Source: Bacteroidia bacterium (lineage in GTDB: Bacteria; Bacteroidota; Bacteroidia; Chitinophagales; UBA2359). Taken from it: a stretch of 64,000 bases of DNA. The stretch is from positions 62,001 through 126,000 of the forward strand of contig JAUHXA010000010.1 of assembly GCA_030427245.1 (NCBI GenBank), given 5' to 3'. Each line of letters begins with the position of its first letter. The stretch's first letter is position 1. The notes beneath the pieces are model-generated. The model had not been told where the DNA came from, did no database searches, and was given only the letters and a program-made list of their open reading frames with translations. The position numbers and the translations under genes are program-made. Of this stretch, positions 24,560-37,900 are shown piece by piece.

Positions 24560-25456
24560 TCACTTTCCACATTGTCTATTCTTTGGATATTTCTTGCGGT
24601 ATTTTTTCATTTCCCTATTGCCCTTGTTCAAGACCGAGAAAGCATTTGCCAAATTTACGCCTATTGCCAAGCCCGTAAAACCCAAAAAAACTTTGTGTTG
24701 TTGGTTGGCTTTGTTGTAATAAACACGTCCCGATTCTGTATCTCCTCTGCCATAATATCGTTTTGCGGTCTCATAATTCCCCGCAGAAGTCAGCTTGGTC
24801 AATACACCTATCGCCAAAAGTCCACCAATAACATGGGTTACTTTTCCTTTTTTCTCTTGGTGATTTTCGGCTTTAGAATTTTTAGCCGAAAGTTCATTGA
24901 CCTCCCCAATCTCTACTTCTTTTTCGGGTATTTGTTTTTCCAGTTCCTCCTCTGTTTGGTTGAACTTCTTGATTTGTTGATGCCCCCAATTGGGGCGAAA
25001 CAGTGAATTTAACACCCACTTTGACACAGGTGGTTTTTCGGATTCAATAGATGTCCCAAACAATCGGATAGATTCAGGTTCGCCTGTGATCTCCCGATTG
25101 AACTGAATTTTTAACTTGCCACTTCGCCCCTTCACGCGCTTCAAATCACCACACACACTTGAATCCAACTCCATGACAAACTGATTGTTCACACACAACT
25201 GAACATAGACATCTTTGCTGCCTTTGTTGTACATTTTTTGCGCCAGTTCGTATTCCAAAATCATCATCCGTGCATCATCCTCATTTACATAGGCTTTAGG
25301 AGCAGGAACTATCGGTGAACGATCTTGTTTTTTTAGTGAATCAGTGTGTTGAATGGCACACGTTTTTAGCGTATCTATATTCGGTTGTGACAGGGCTGTA
25401 TTGCTCCAAAAATTCAAACAGTTCAATAACAATAGCCATCTCCAAAAATACCCCAT
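24560..25456 (-). CDS. Unknown envelope protein upstream of the caspase-like gene
   Basis: 298 residues, family not recognised. N-terminal signal peptide or anchor (MGYFWRWLLLLNCLNFW), a conserved-looking region at about 55-135 (DARMMILEYELAQKMYNKG, DVYVQLCVNNQFVMELDS), a charged stretch with KQIPEKEVEIGEVNEL, and two hydrophobic segments near the C-terminus (VIGGLLAIGVLTKLTSAG; FLGFTGLAIGVNLANAFSVL). Same strand and close spacing to the caspase-like gene support an operon and a shared task, possibly as membrane anchor or partner of the protease. Function cannot be told from the sequence. Confidence 0.7.
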   Translation of the reverse strand: MGYFWRWLLLLNCLNFWSNTALSQPNIDTLKTCAIQHTDSLKKQDRSPIVPAPKAYVNEDDARMMILEYELAQKMYNKGSKDVYVQLCVNNQFVMELDSSVCGDLKRVKGRSGKLKIQFNREITGEPESIRLFGTSIESEKPPVSKWVLNSLFRPNWGHQQIKKFNQTEEELEKQIPEKEVEIGEVNELSAKNSKAENHQEKKGKVTHVIGGLLAIGVLTKLTSAGNYETAKRYYGRGDTESGRVYYNKANQQHKVFLGFTGLAIGVNLANAFSVLNKGNREMKKYRKKYPKNRQCGK

Positions 25457-25573
25457 TTGATTAGCTTTGCCCTAAAATTAAATGATTTTGGGCGTTAATA
25501 AAAACTTATGTAATTATTTTAATTTTCGGATTACATTTACAAAAACCAAGCGATTTACCCTGTATCCGAAGGT

Positions 25574-25828
25574 TTGGCAACTGCTATTTTAGTCAAAACA
25601 GCCCAAAAGTACTGCTTTTATCGACTCCATTTTGTCAGCCAAAAGCTGTTTGGCGGCAGATTCTTTGGTTTTGGTCGAATTTGGAGAGCCTCCAATATTG
25701 AAGTGAATAATAGTCGCATATCTCTGCAATCTTCAACTGAATTACCTGATGGAATTCACATAGTTTATTTGTTGTTGGAGGATGGGGGTTATTTGAAGTC
25801 GGAGCAGTTGGTGAAAGAGAGTGAATAG
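25574..25828 (+). pseudogene. Remnant of a T9SS C-terminal sorting domain
   Basis: The 84-codon frame ends in a sequence typical of the second half of a type A sorting domain (ISLQSSTELPDGIHIVYLLL, then EDGGYLKSEQLVKESE). The first half, including the YPNP-type start, is missing and the N-terminal ~30 residues look random. It is the tail of a deleted secreted protein rather than a working gene. Confidence 0.5.
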
Positions 25829-25902
25829 TTTCTTTTTAGGCTTTTGGGTTACATTTTAACAGCCTAAGCGATTTGGCTAATAACAGAAGGTGTTGTTATT
25901 TG

Positions 25903-25910
25903 TATGTTTG
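25903..25910 (+). promoter_or_regulatory. -7 box (TATGTTTG) upstream of the giant protein gene
   Basis: Exact TAnnTTTG match about 80 bp before the ATG at 25990. Confidence 0.45.
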
Positions 25911-25989
25911 CAGAGAAATCCATACGATGAACCAAACTTCAAAACCGTCTGTCGCAAATTATTGTCCACTGATTCAATAAGCCCCCACT

Positions 25990-28900
25990 ATGAACAAAAC
26001 CATTACTCTGTGTTTTTGCTTGTTACTGTTGTTGTTGTCCTTCAATACCAATGCTCTTTCGGCAAATTTCTATACTCCTTTTGAGGAAGAAGCAGCCATT
26101 CCCTTATTGTTGCAAGTACCTCCTGCCAACGATGTCTGTTCTGCTGCCATATCCTTAGACCCACTAACAGCCCAAGAATATGGCATCTACTTTAATACTG
26201 GTGCCACTTCAGATGCGTCTGAATCGCTACCCGATTGTTTCGCAGACGGCGCATTGAACAACACCGTTTGGTTCACCTTCACAGGAGACGGAAATGCCTA
26301 CAATATGACCGTCACCGATTGCAACAGCAGTTCTTTTGTCCTAAGCGATTCCCAAATGGCAATTTTTGAAGGAACGGACTGCAATAGCCTCACCGAATTG
26401 GATTGCAGCGAAGATTATAATGCCACAGACTTTTATTCCCAAATCACTTTACCTACTACTGACGGTACAAGTTATTATTTGATGGTAGATGGCTATGAAG
26501 GTGATACAGGAGATTTTTGTATTGATGCAAGTATGATATTTACAGGTTCAAATTGCGAAACAGCTGAAGTAATAAATACTAATCCTTTTTTCTTTGATTC
26601 TGGGATAACCTCTACTTGTGGTTCAGGAGATGATTATAACTCAACGGATGTAAACTGTAATTCGGCCAATTTTTATATGAATGGAGATGATTTTGTTTAT
26701 AGTTTTACTCTTGATACAGATGGTTGTTATAGTTTTGATTTAGAAAATACAGATGATTGGATGGGTATGTTTATTTTAAATGGTTGTCCAGACGCTTCTA
26801 ATACTAACTGTATTGCAAATACCAATAATGCAGGAAATCCAGATTCAATTGTACTAGATTTGGCAGAAGGTACTTATTATATTGTTATTTCTCGTAATCC
26901 AGATGGTGTAAGCCCTCCAAGTGGTCAATGTGGAAATTATCAGTTATTGATACAAGAATGTAGCATATTCACCTGCGCCCCCGAATCAGACGGCACCATC
27001 TTCGTCACCACCACCGAAGACAACGGCAACAACGATTTCCCCACAGTCGGTTCACTACGAGCCGCCATCAAATGCGCCAACGAAACCACAGGCGCAAACA
27101 ACATACATTTCAACCTCACAGGAACAGCTCCTTTCATTTTCAATTTACCGCAAGTTTTACCTCAACTCACAGACAATGCTACCATCATAGACGCAACTAC
27201 CCAAACCGATTTTGAATTGGGTGATATCATTATTGACGGAACAGATGCCATCATTGGCGGTGAAGACGGATTCGATATACAGCAAGCCGATGGCATAGAA
27301 TTTTATGGGTTGGTCATACAGAATTTTCCTGATGATGCCATACGTATGTCGGGCGCAAGCAATGTCATTATCCATAACAACATCCTTATTAACAATGGAT
27401 TAAACAGTACTCATGGCAATGGAATCTACATAGAGGGAGGCTCAGAATTCGTGACGATTCAAAACAACTATATTGGCTACGACCCCATCAATGACATTGC
27501 AGCAGGGAATAGCAGAGAAGGCATTCAAATCCAAAATTCTGGCAATGTCACGATTGGCAGCTCAATAGATTATTCCTTTGGAAATGTCATTGCTGGAAAT
27601 GGAGAAGAGGGAATTTGGATTCACAACTCTTCTATTGGAATTGAAATAATGCACAATTATATTGGCACCAATGCCGAGTCAGACAATGGTTTGGGCAACG
27701 GCAATTCAGGCATTCTCATTCAAAACTCCAACTTCATTCCCCTTTATTCCAATATCATTGCCTACAATCAAGGTTATGGTCTTGAAGTAAACTCCACTTC
27801 CAATGAGGTCACTTTTAGCTCAGGTAGTATTTTCTGTAATACCGATGGTGGAATTTTTATGGAAACAGGTGGTTCACTCAACGAATCCCCTCCCAGCATT
27901 ACCACCGCAAGCCCCTCCATTATTGAAGGAACGGCACAACCCAACGAGAACATTGAAATTTACATACACAACCACGAAACCTGCACAGAAAACACGACTT
28001 GCCAAGGGAAGACATCCTTTGCAAATACAACAGCAGATGCTTCAACAGGTGAATGGTCAATTGATTTAAGCTCAGCAAACTTGACAGAAGGAATACAAAT
28101 CAGCGCATTAGCCACCAACTCGTCTAATAATACTTCCGAATTTTCAACCTGTACTACCATCACTACCTCCACCTGCTCACCCGACGACAACGGCAATATC
28201 TATGTCACCACCCTCTCCGACAATGGCGACAACGATAATCCCCCAGTCGGTTCACTCAGAGCAGCCATCATTTGTGCCAACGAAACCTCAGGGCCAAACC
28301 ACATTTACCTCGACACCAATTCCATTCCCACAGATGGACCTTACTTAATTCAGCCATTGACCGAACTGCCTTCATTGACCGATGCCCAAACCTATATCGA
28401 CTTTGCTTATACAGACAACACCTCCACTGGTTATGTCGAATTAGATGGCAGTTTATTGGATTCGTCCGTAGATACACAAGCAAAAGGCTTGACCCTTCAA
28501 GGCGATAGTAGTGAAATATGTGGATTCTATATCCACAGTTTCCCCGATGATGGAGTATTCATTGATGGCTGCGACGGCTGCAAAATTGGTTCACCAGGCA
28601 AGGGCAATATCATTGCAGGAAATGGAACAGTGAATAGCCCTTTTGGAGAACAAATCTATGTTTTCAATGCCGATAACATCAACATTATTGACAACTTGAT
28701 AGGAACAAATTTGATAGGCGATGATTTTTCGGATTATCCATCAGGAGAAGCGAGCGAAGGCGTATTCGTCGAAAATTCCTCCAATGTGGTCATTGGAGGC
28801 GATGATGCTGATTGGGGAAATACTATTTCGGGAAATACTGGCAATGGCGTTTGGTTGGAAGGCTCTGAAAATGTGGTTTTGAAAAACAACTTTATCGGCA

Positions 28901-31900
28901 CGAATGCTGAGGGAACGGCTGCAATTGGCAATACCGTTCATGGCATCCGAATCAGCGATACCTTCAATCCTACTATTGGAGGAGAAGGCATGGGCAATGT
29001 GATTTCGGGCAACGAACAAAGTGGCCTTTACTTAGAAGGTGCTGCCAATACTTCGGTAATTATCAACAACAAAATAGGTACAGACCTAGATGGGACGTTT
29101 GCTATTGCCAATGGTGACAGAGGAATTTATATGGAAAATGTGCATGACATATTTATCGAAGGGGACAACCTCATTTCTGGTAATTCTCATGATGGCATTT
29201 GGGTAGGTGACGCTTCCTTCAATGTGCAAGTAACGGGAAATAAAGTAGGAACAGATGCTACAGGCACAGCGTCCATTTTGAATGGCTGCAATGGAATTTC
29301 GATTTCAGCTGCAAATGAAGTATTGATAGGAGATTTAGACGAGAGGAATTTGATTTCGGGCAACAATCAAACAGGGATTTGGATTGGTGATGCATCTGAC
29401 AATATCACCGTCTTTTTTAATTATATAGGCACAGATATTTCTGGAACATTTGCTTTGCCAAACGGTGAGGAAGGCATTGAAATAGATAGTTCAAATAATG
29501 TGGCAATTGACACAAATATAATTTCTGGCAATAATTCTGATGGTATTCTTATTCACAATAATTCTGAATTCCCACTTATTTTTGGCAATACAATTGGCGC
29601 AAATGCGGGTGGTTCAGAGGCCTTGTCGAATAATTCGCATGGAGTAAATATTACCCAAAGTTATCGGGTGGAAATGACTAAAAACTTGATTTCGGGCAAC
29701 GGATGGGATGGGATTCACATTGGAAATGGAGCAAATCTAACCTTTGTCTATGAAAATAAAATTGGTACCGACATTACAGGAACATTTATCATTGGCAATG
29801 GATTGGAAGATAGCGATTCGGAAGGAGATGGAATAGCTATAAAAGGAGCATATCAGATAGCGATTGCAGATAACTTAATTTCTGGAAATCGAGATGGAAT
29901 AGACTTGTCGTTTATGGCGACTGAAGTAGAGTTAGTGGACAATAAAATTGGTATCGACATTACAGAGGAAAATACTCTGGGAAATACTGAGTCGGGTATC
30001 AAAATTGACAGTTCTGCGATTACATTGGTACGTGGTAACATCATTGGAGGAAATGGTGAAACGGGAATCTTAGTAGAAAATGCTTCAAATAATACGACCA
30101 TCAAAAGCAATTTCATTGGAGTAAGTGAAGACGGTACAATGGATTTGGCGAATGGAACTTTGGGGATAGAAATTTGGAATAGTATCAACACAAAAATTAC
30201 CAACAATCAAAACCAAACAGATGGAAATACGATTGCCAATCATACCATAGGAATCGGCGTTTATGGAAGTTCCGATTCGACAACTATTCACTTGAATAGT
30301 ATTTACTGTAATACCCATACAGGAATCGACATTGGAACTGACAATCCTACTCCCAATTTACCATTTATCACAAAAGCAACTCCCATTCAAATAACAGGAA
30401 CAGCCGATACTAATACCACCATAGAACTCTTCCTCCACAACGACACAGCCTGCAATGGCGTGCCTTGTCAGGGAAAAACATTCATCGGCACAACCACCAC
30501 AGACAACGAAGGAAATTGGACAATAAACAGCAGCAACTTTATTCAACCCTTAACAGTAGGACAAAACATCACTGCAACAGCCACCTTCAATGGCAATACT
30601 TCTGAATTTACCGAATGTCTGCAAGTTTGTCCAACGATTGAGCCGATTATCACTGGTGAAACCGCTTTTTGTGAATGGAATTTTACCACCTTAACCGTCA
30701 ATGATTTTAGCGATTTTGTGGCAGAATATTTTTGGTCGACAGGCGAAAACAGCCAAGCAATTGAAGTGAGCGAAAGCGGCATTTACACCGTTACCGTTTC
30801 GGATGGCGGCATCTGTTCGGGAACGACAAGCATTGAAGTGATGCAAAACACCAATCCTATAGTAACCATTTTTTCACCCAATGGCACTCAGTTTTGTTTG
30901 GGCAGTTCGCTCACCTTATTTGTAGACGTTTTGAGTACTTCCAACATTGTTGCGTATGAGTGGTCGACAGGTGAAAGCGGGCAGAATATTGCAGTGAGCG
31001 AAGGTGGTATTTTCACCCTTACGGTCACAGATAACAACAATTGCAGCGCATCAACCTCGATTTTTATTGAAGAATACGAATCGCCTACACTTCTCATTGA
31101 TGGAGACTTAGAATTTTGTAGTGGTGAAAGTACCTTGCTATCTACAAATGAAACATATATTTCTTACTTGTGGTCAAATGGTTTGCAAACTCCTTCTATT
31201 GAAGTAACAGCACAAGGTTTTTACAGCCTTATTGTAACGGACGAAAATGGGTGCAGTGCTGAAAAAGACGTTTTTGTGGTGGAAAACAACTTGCCAAGTG
31301 TGCTTATCGAAGGCGAAAACATGCTTTGCGACCCCAGTATATTGTTGAACGCTTTTACCTCACAGGGCAGTGGCGAATATTTCTACAAATGGTCAACAGG
31401 CGATACGGAAAAAGAAATAATTGTGACCGAAACAGGCACTTATTCCGTTACAGTAAACGACTCTAAGGGCTGTTCTTCCATGGATGAACACCTTGTAGAA
31501 GCGTGTATAGAAGACTGCGATGTAATCCCCTATTTTGTACTTCAAGACACTATTTGCACTTCCGTTTTTCTTACATTCAGTGAGCTCCTCACCGATAGCA
31601 CTACTACAGGAGGAATTTGGGAAATTACCTATCCAGATGGCACAATCGTTCAGCCCACAGATGATGTTTTGACATTTCCCCAAATTGGTATATACACTCT
31701 TGTCTATTTTGTATCCTCCTCTATCTGCAATGACAGTCATACCGAAATCATTTACGCTGGTTTTCCAGACGAACCTTTTTGGTCTTTAGAGGGAGGCAAC
31801 AATGATATTTGTGAAACCAATATACCAATTGCAGTATTCCCTGACAATGAAGGAGGTTACTGGTGTTGTGAAGGTTTTGAAAACTGCAATGCCACCGATG

Positions 31901-34900
31901 AAAGCTGCTTTACAATTATTGACGACCAAATGTATTTTGCCCCAACTAGCAATTCCAATGCCATTGAATCCTATGAATTATCCTATGTGACCACCTTTGA
32001 AAATTGCAGCAGCCACAGCACCAAAACGGTGAATATATACGCCCAACCTTCTGCCCCCGAAGTAAGCACCTCTACTACTACTTTTTGCTTAGGTGAAATC
32101 ACAGATGCTTTCATAAACATAACAGCCCCATCACAATTCCCCAACCAACTTTTCACCTTCAATATCTATGACGAAAGCGGAAACTTACTCATTGAAGGGG
32201 TAAAATTCAATGAGGATGTTGTAGATGTCACAGGCTTGTTGACTTCAATTGGCACGCACACTTTTTGGGTTAAGACTATAAATGGAGCTTGTGAAAGTGA
32301 GGCGGTGGATGTGAGTTTTTTGGTGGAAAGTTGTTCGAGTGAATTTACTGCAATAGACGACAACTACACCACCTGCACCAATACTCCGATCACTTTCACT
32401 CCTTTAGAAAACGATTTGGGAGAATGTTTAGAAATTATAGGACTCATGGTGAGTGGTGAAAACATTACCTTAGAGCAAATCGGTAATGAAATTACTTATA
32501 CACCTGCAACAGATTTTTTAGGAACAATTGACTTTGAATACATTCTTACAGACTGTTTAGGACAAATAGATACCGCTTTGGTGACGATTGAAGTACTTGA
32601 AACAACTCTTATCGAAGCGGTGAATGACACCGTTTATATTTGGGTTTTAGCGAATCCATTGATAGACAATACATCCTATGTAGTTTCCTTCAATATATTG
32701 GAAAACGACAAAGGGGATGGTATTAGATTGATAGACATTGACTATGATGATACATTTTTAGGAGAAAGTATGACTTTTTCAGAAAACGGAACCGTCGTTT
32801 TTCATCCAACAGAAGGAGAAGCTGGAATGAGTTTGATCAATTATACAATAGAAGGAAATGGATGTCAAAATTCCACAGTCACTTCTACGGGAACGATTCA
32901 CCTACACATACATCCTCATCTTGAGTTTTTAGATGAAGCCAACAAAGCCAATCAGATGGTCGAAACAATTTTAGGGATGTGTGTACCCTACGAAAATGTC
33001 ACCCTCACAGGTACGTCTATGTCTTATTCACAAGTAACAGATAGTCACCTATCTGATGCGGAATCGCATGGTTTGGCGGACATGAACAACTTACCCTTTA
33101 CAGATGGAATCATCCTCTCAACAGGAAACGCTTTAGATGGAATGTTAAGCCCAAATACTACAGGAAGTTTGGGGACAAACAATGGTTTGGATGGAGATGC
33201 GGATTTGATGACTGATGAAACAGAAACCTTTGATGCGACTTCCTTAGAATTTGATTTTACAGCAATTTCGGAGTCGATTTCTTTCCGTTATTGGTTTGGT
33301 TCTGAAGAATATCCCGAATGGATAGAGAGCCAGTTCAAAGACAGAATGGCGATTTTTATCAGCGGAGGGCAGTTTACTGACCCACTCAATATTGCCACCT
33401 TAGCCGATGGTACAGCAGTTGGAGTAGAGACGGTCAATCAAAACACAAACAGTGATTTTTTCCAATGGAACGAATACGGTGCATTGCCCCAATACGATGG
33501 TTTTACCACTGCACTTGAAGCCATTGCAACAGGCTTGACATTGGGCGAAACCTACCACATCAAAATCGTTATTGCGGATGTGGGTGATGCAGAATACGAT
33601 TCTGGTATCTTCATTGAAGCCAATATGGATTTCAATGATTTAGAATTTGTGGTTAGTGATGATGCGACTATCAATTTAGGAGATACCTTTAAGTTGTCTG
33701 CCGAAGTATTGAACACCACTGCAAATGTTACGTATGAATGGACTCCAACCCAAACCTTAGACAATCCAAATATTGCCAATCCCACTGCAAGTCCTACCGA
33801 AACTACGACTTATAAAGTGTCTGCAACAATAGGCGATTGTTCATGGACAAGTTTTGTTACCATAACGGTAATTGACAACCCTGTTCCCTGTACTTCTGAC
33901 AATGGCATTATCTACGTCACAACAACGGAAGATAATGGAGACGATAACAATCCAATAGTGGGTTCTCTTCGTGCAGCTATTCTATGCGCCAATGCTGACC
34001 CCGATTTGGATTTGATTCACTTCAATATCACCAATCAAGCTGCTCCATACATCATTCAACCCACCCAAACTACGCTCCCTGCTTTGGAGGATGAAGGGAT
34101 AGTGATAGATGCGACTACACAGCTTGATTGGGAAATGGGCAAAGTAGAATTAGATGGTAGTCGCTTAATTGAAGAAGGAGAAATAGGTTTAACAAATATC
34201 CGAGGTTTTCAAATCTATGTCGAACAGTGTGCGATTTACGGTTTTTATCTACACGATTTCACCAATCATGGTATAGTTAGTTATAGCCCATTCACACAAA
34301 TTGGAGCAGCCAACAAAGGCAATGTTTTCAACCGCATTGAGTTTCCGATTACTATGGACGGTGCAGCTTTTAGCAAGATTCAAGGAAATTACATCGGTAC
34401 AAATCCTTTGGGAACAGCATTTACTGGCGAAGGTAGCAATGGAGGAATTGGCATCAATAACAGTGAATTGGTTTGGATTGGAGGCGAAACCGAAGCAGAA
34501 GGAAATGTAATCAGCGGCAATACAAGCATTCTCAGCCTGAATAGTTCACCCAATTCCTTTGTCCAAAACAATCGAATCGGAACAGACATCACAGGTTCTT
34601 TTGTGATTGGAAATCAAGGTCATTTGTTGATAGCAAGTGACAGTGTTTCTATTGTGAACAATCTCATTTCTGGAAACGAAACAAGTACAGCAACCGTTTG
34701 GATTCAAAATGCAACAGGTGGTATCATTGAAGGAAACAAATTTGGAACAGATATCACAGGCAATATGCTTTTTGGCAATTTGGCAAGAGGCATCACCATC
34801 GAAAATTCCTCCAATATTTCTATCGGTAGCCCTTCCTCCGATTTCCGACAAGTTTTTGCAGGAAACGGTACAGCCATTTTGTTGAAAACTTGTGACAACA

Positions 34901-37900
34901 TCACCCTTCAAGGAAATGCCATCGGAACAGACATTGCTGGTATTCAGGATTTTGGGAACGATACACACGGATTGGTTATTGACAACTCTACCAATATTTT
35001 GGTGGGTGGCAGCATGGAAGGTGAAGGCAATTTGATTTCGGCAAATGGCTCCAATGGAGTAGTCATTACAGACAATTCGAGTGAGGTATATATTGAAGGA
35101 AACAAAATCGGGACAGACATTACAGGCAAAGAAAATTTCGGAAACGGGCGAGAAGGAATCTTGATTGACAATGCCCAAAACATCTATATCGGCAGCAGCG
35201 AAGGAGGACGTAATTTGATTTCAGGCAACTTAGAGGGCATCCGAATCGCCAATAAAAGCCAAAATATATTCATGGTCAACAACAAAGTTGGAACAGATAT
35301 AGATGGTGAATTTGCGATTCCCAACCAAGAAGACGGAATAGACATAGACACGACGACCTTCAATTTGTTTGTGGGAGATGCAGAAACGGAAATAGGCAAT
35401 CTAATCAGTGGAAATGGACAAGATGGCATTGACTTGCATGGTGCAATAGATGTCTATATAGGCTTCAATATCATCGGTTTAACCCAATCCCAAAACGAAA
35501 TTTTACCAAACGAAGAATCAGGTATTGACTTAGAACTTAGCGAAAACATCACCATCGAACAAAATACATTGGCGGGGAATACAGCACATGGGCTTTTGGT
35601 ACAAGGCGGTGCAACCTCTTTGAAGTGCAGCAACAATTTTATTGGCACTAACTCCCTGCAAGAAACAGGATTGGGCAACCAAAAAGAAGGTATTTTGGTC
35701 TTATACACCGCTCCAAATACGGCAAATGAAAACAACGAAATCACCAACAATACCATTGCCTACAATGCTTTTTCCGCTATTCAAATCAACTTCGCCCAAC
35801 ATTTTCTAATAAGTGAAAACAGCATCTTCTGCAATGAAGGAGGAGGTATTTTGTTGCGAGATGGAGCGAACAACAATCACTCCTCCCCCATTATCACCAA
35901 TGTTGCAATCAACCAAATTGAAGGAACGGCAATGGCATCCGATGTGATAGAAGTTTTTGCTGAAGATGTGAGTTGTGCAGATTGTCAAGGTAAAATATAC
36001 TTGGGAACAACCATAGCAAATGACTTGGGTGATTGGGAATTAAACGCACCTTTCGACAGTAATTTGGTGCTGACCAATGGCATGAACATCACCGCCACTG
36101 CAATTACCAATGAACACCACACTTCCGAATTTGCAGACTGTAAAGCAGTTGTAAATGTTCCCTGTGAAGGACTATCTGCGGGTGTTTTGTCCTTCATAGA
36201 GCCCTATGTTTGCTTTGGAAATACAATAGGAGGTGAAATACCTATTGAAGCTTCTGATTTCACATTGAGAGAAGGAGACGTTTTGGGCTATGTATTGCAG
36301 GATGGAAGCGGCAATGTATTGGCTTACCGAACAGATAATGCCAATTTTGGTTTTGCAGATATTGAAGGACCTGGTGGAGCGTACAATACAGAATATTTTG
36401 TGATGGCAATTGCAGGGTTGGGCAATGGAAGTGGTGAAGTAGATTTGACGGGAGAATGTATTGACCGTAGTAATTCATTTGCAGTGGTCTTTTTAGAAGA
36501 AATAATCCTCAATACCAATGTCTTATGCCAAGACAATGAACAATTCCAAATTGAGGTGAGTTTGTCGGGAGGTTTACCCGATTATATTGACGATGCAACC
36601 TACCAACTCACCGAATATGAAGGCGATATTTTTACTGGTCAAACCGTTATCGTTGGACCTTTCGATAGCCAAGAAATTATCGAATTGGAGGCGACTGATG
36701 GCAATGGATGCTTCTCCTCCGTAGAAATTCAGAACTACTCTTTAGCCATTTTTGTAGGCGTGTTAGACATCACCAATGACACTATCATCATCAGCGAAGG
36801 CGAATCCGTTCAGTTGGTGGCACAAGTATTGGGCAGCAATGTGGTGAACTACAATTGGACACCAACCGAAGACCTGAGTTTCCCACAAATTCCAAGCGTC
36901 ACCGCTACTCCCGATACAAGCAGAACCTATACCGTAGAAGTGTTGATAAACAACAATTGTAGCTTGACAGCAAACATCACGATTTTGGTATTGCCGACTG
37001 CAAACGACTGCGTAGATGCCATTCTGCCTTGTGACAACGAGCCGATTCAGTACAACAGCGGAGGAGAAGGCATTGAAGAGATTGCAGGAAAACCCGAACA
37101 AGGCTGTTTGGCAAATGGAGGCGAGCATTATTCAACTTGGGTCAGGCTTCAAATTGACAATTCTACTCCCGATAACGAAGCATTGACTTTCACCATTTCT
37201 CCCAATGATGGACAAAAAGATTACGATTTTGTGTTGTACAAATCAGCAGATTGCAGTAGTTTGGGTGCGCCTATTCGCTGCTCTTTTGCAGATTCTGACC
37301 AAACGGGCTTGAACCTCGAAGATACCGACACCGAAGACCAAGACAATGGTTTTGCGAGTTATGTAGAAGTCAATGGCGGGGAAGTGTATTATCTGATGAT
37401 AGACAATTTTAGCGGTAATTTTCAAGGCTTTACCCTCGAATGGACCAACCCAAATGTGGCGTTCAATTGCGAACCGACTCCTGAATGTTTGGCAGAAGGA
37501 GGTGAATTGTCATTGAACAAACAAAACTACTGCGACGAATCCAATATCGTGGCTACCTTGATTGGAGAAAACACCGATTTTCTAACCACCTATTTGTTCT
37601 TGACCGAAGACAGCATCATTGTTTCCAATCCCGAAATTGGGGTTTACTGTTTGGTAGCGCTCAATTATCCACCTGATGTAGTTGTGGACGATTACACCAC
37701 TATTGAAGAAATCGAAGAAGCCGTTGCAGCAGGGGTTTGCATGGACTTGAGCAACATTGTGTGTTTTGAAGTCTTAGAAGTTCCTCCACCACCGACTTTT
37801 GATTCCAAACATTGCGACCACGAAATTTTGCATGGAGATGTTATTGCCTTGGCAGATGCCGATATTCGTTGGTATGCCGCAGATACGCTTTTCACCATCG

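Larger units (their letters stand above)
25457..25989. other. Intergenic stretch upstream of the giant protein
   Basis: Contains a remnant of a T9SS sorting domain (25574-25828) flanked by two related motifs, at about 25525-25570 and 25845-25892. They share GGxTTACATTT, then AAGCGATTT, then GAAGGT in the same order. The second lies just ahead of the -7 box of the giant gene. Confidence 0.55.
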
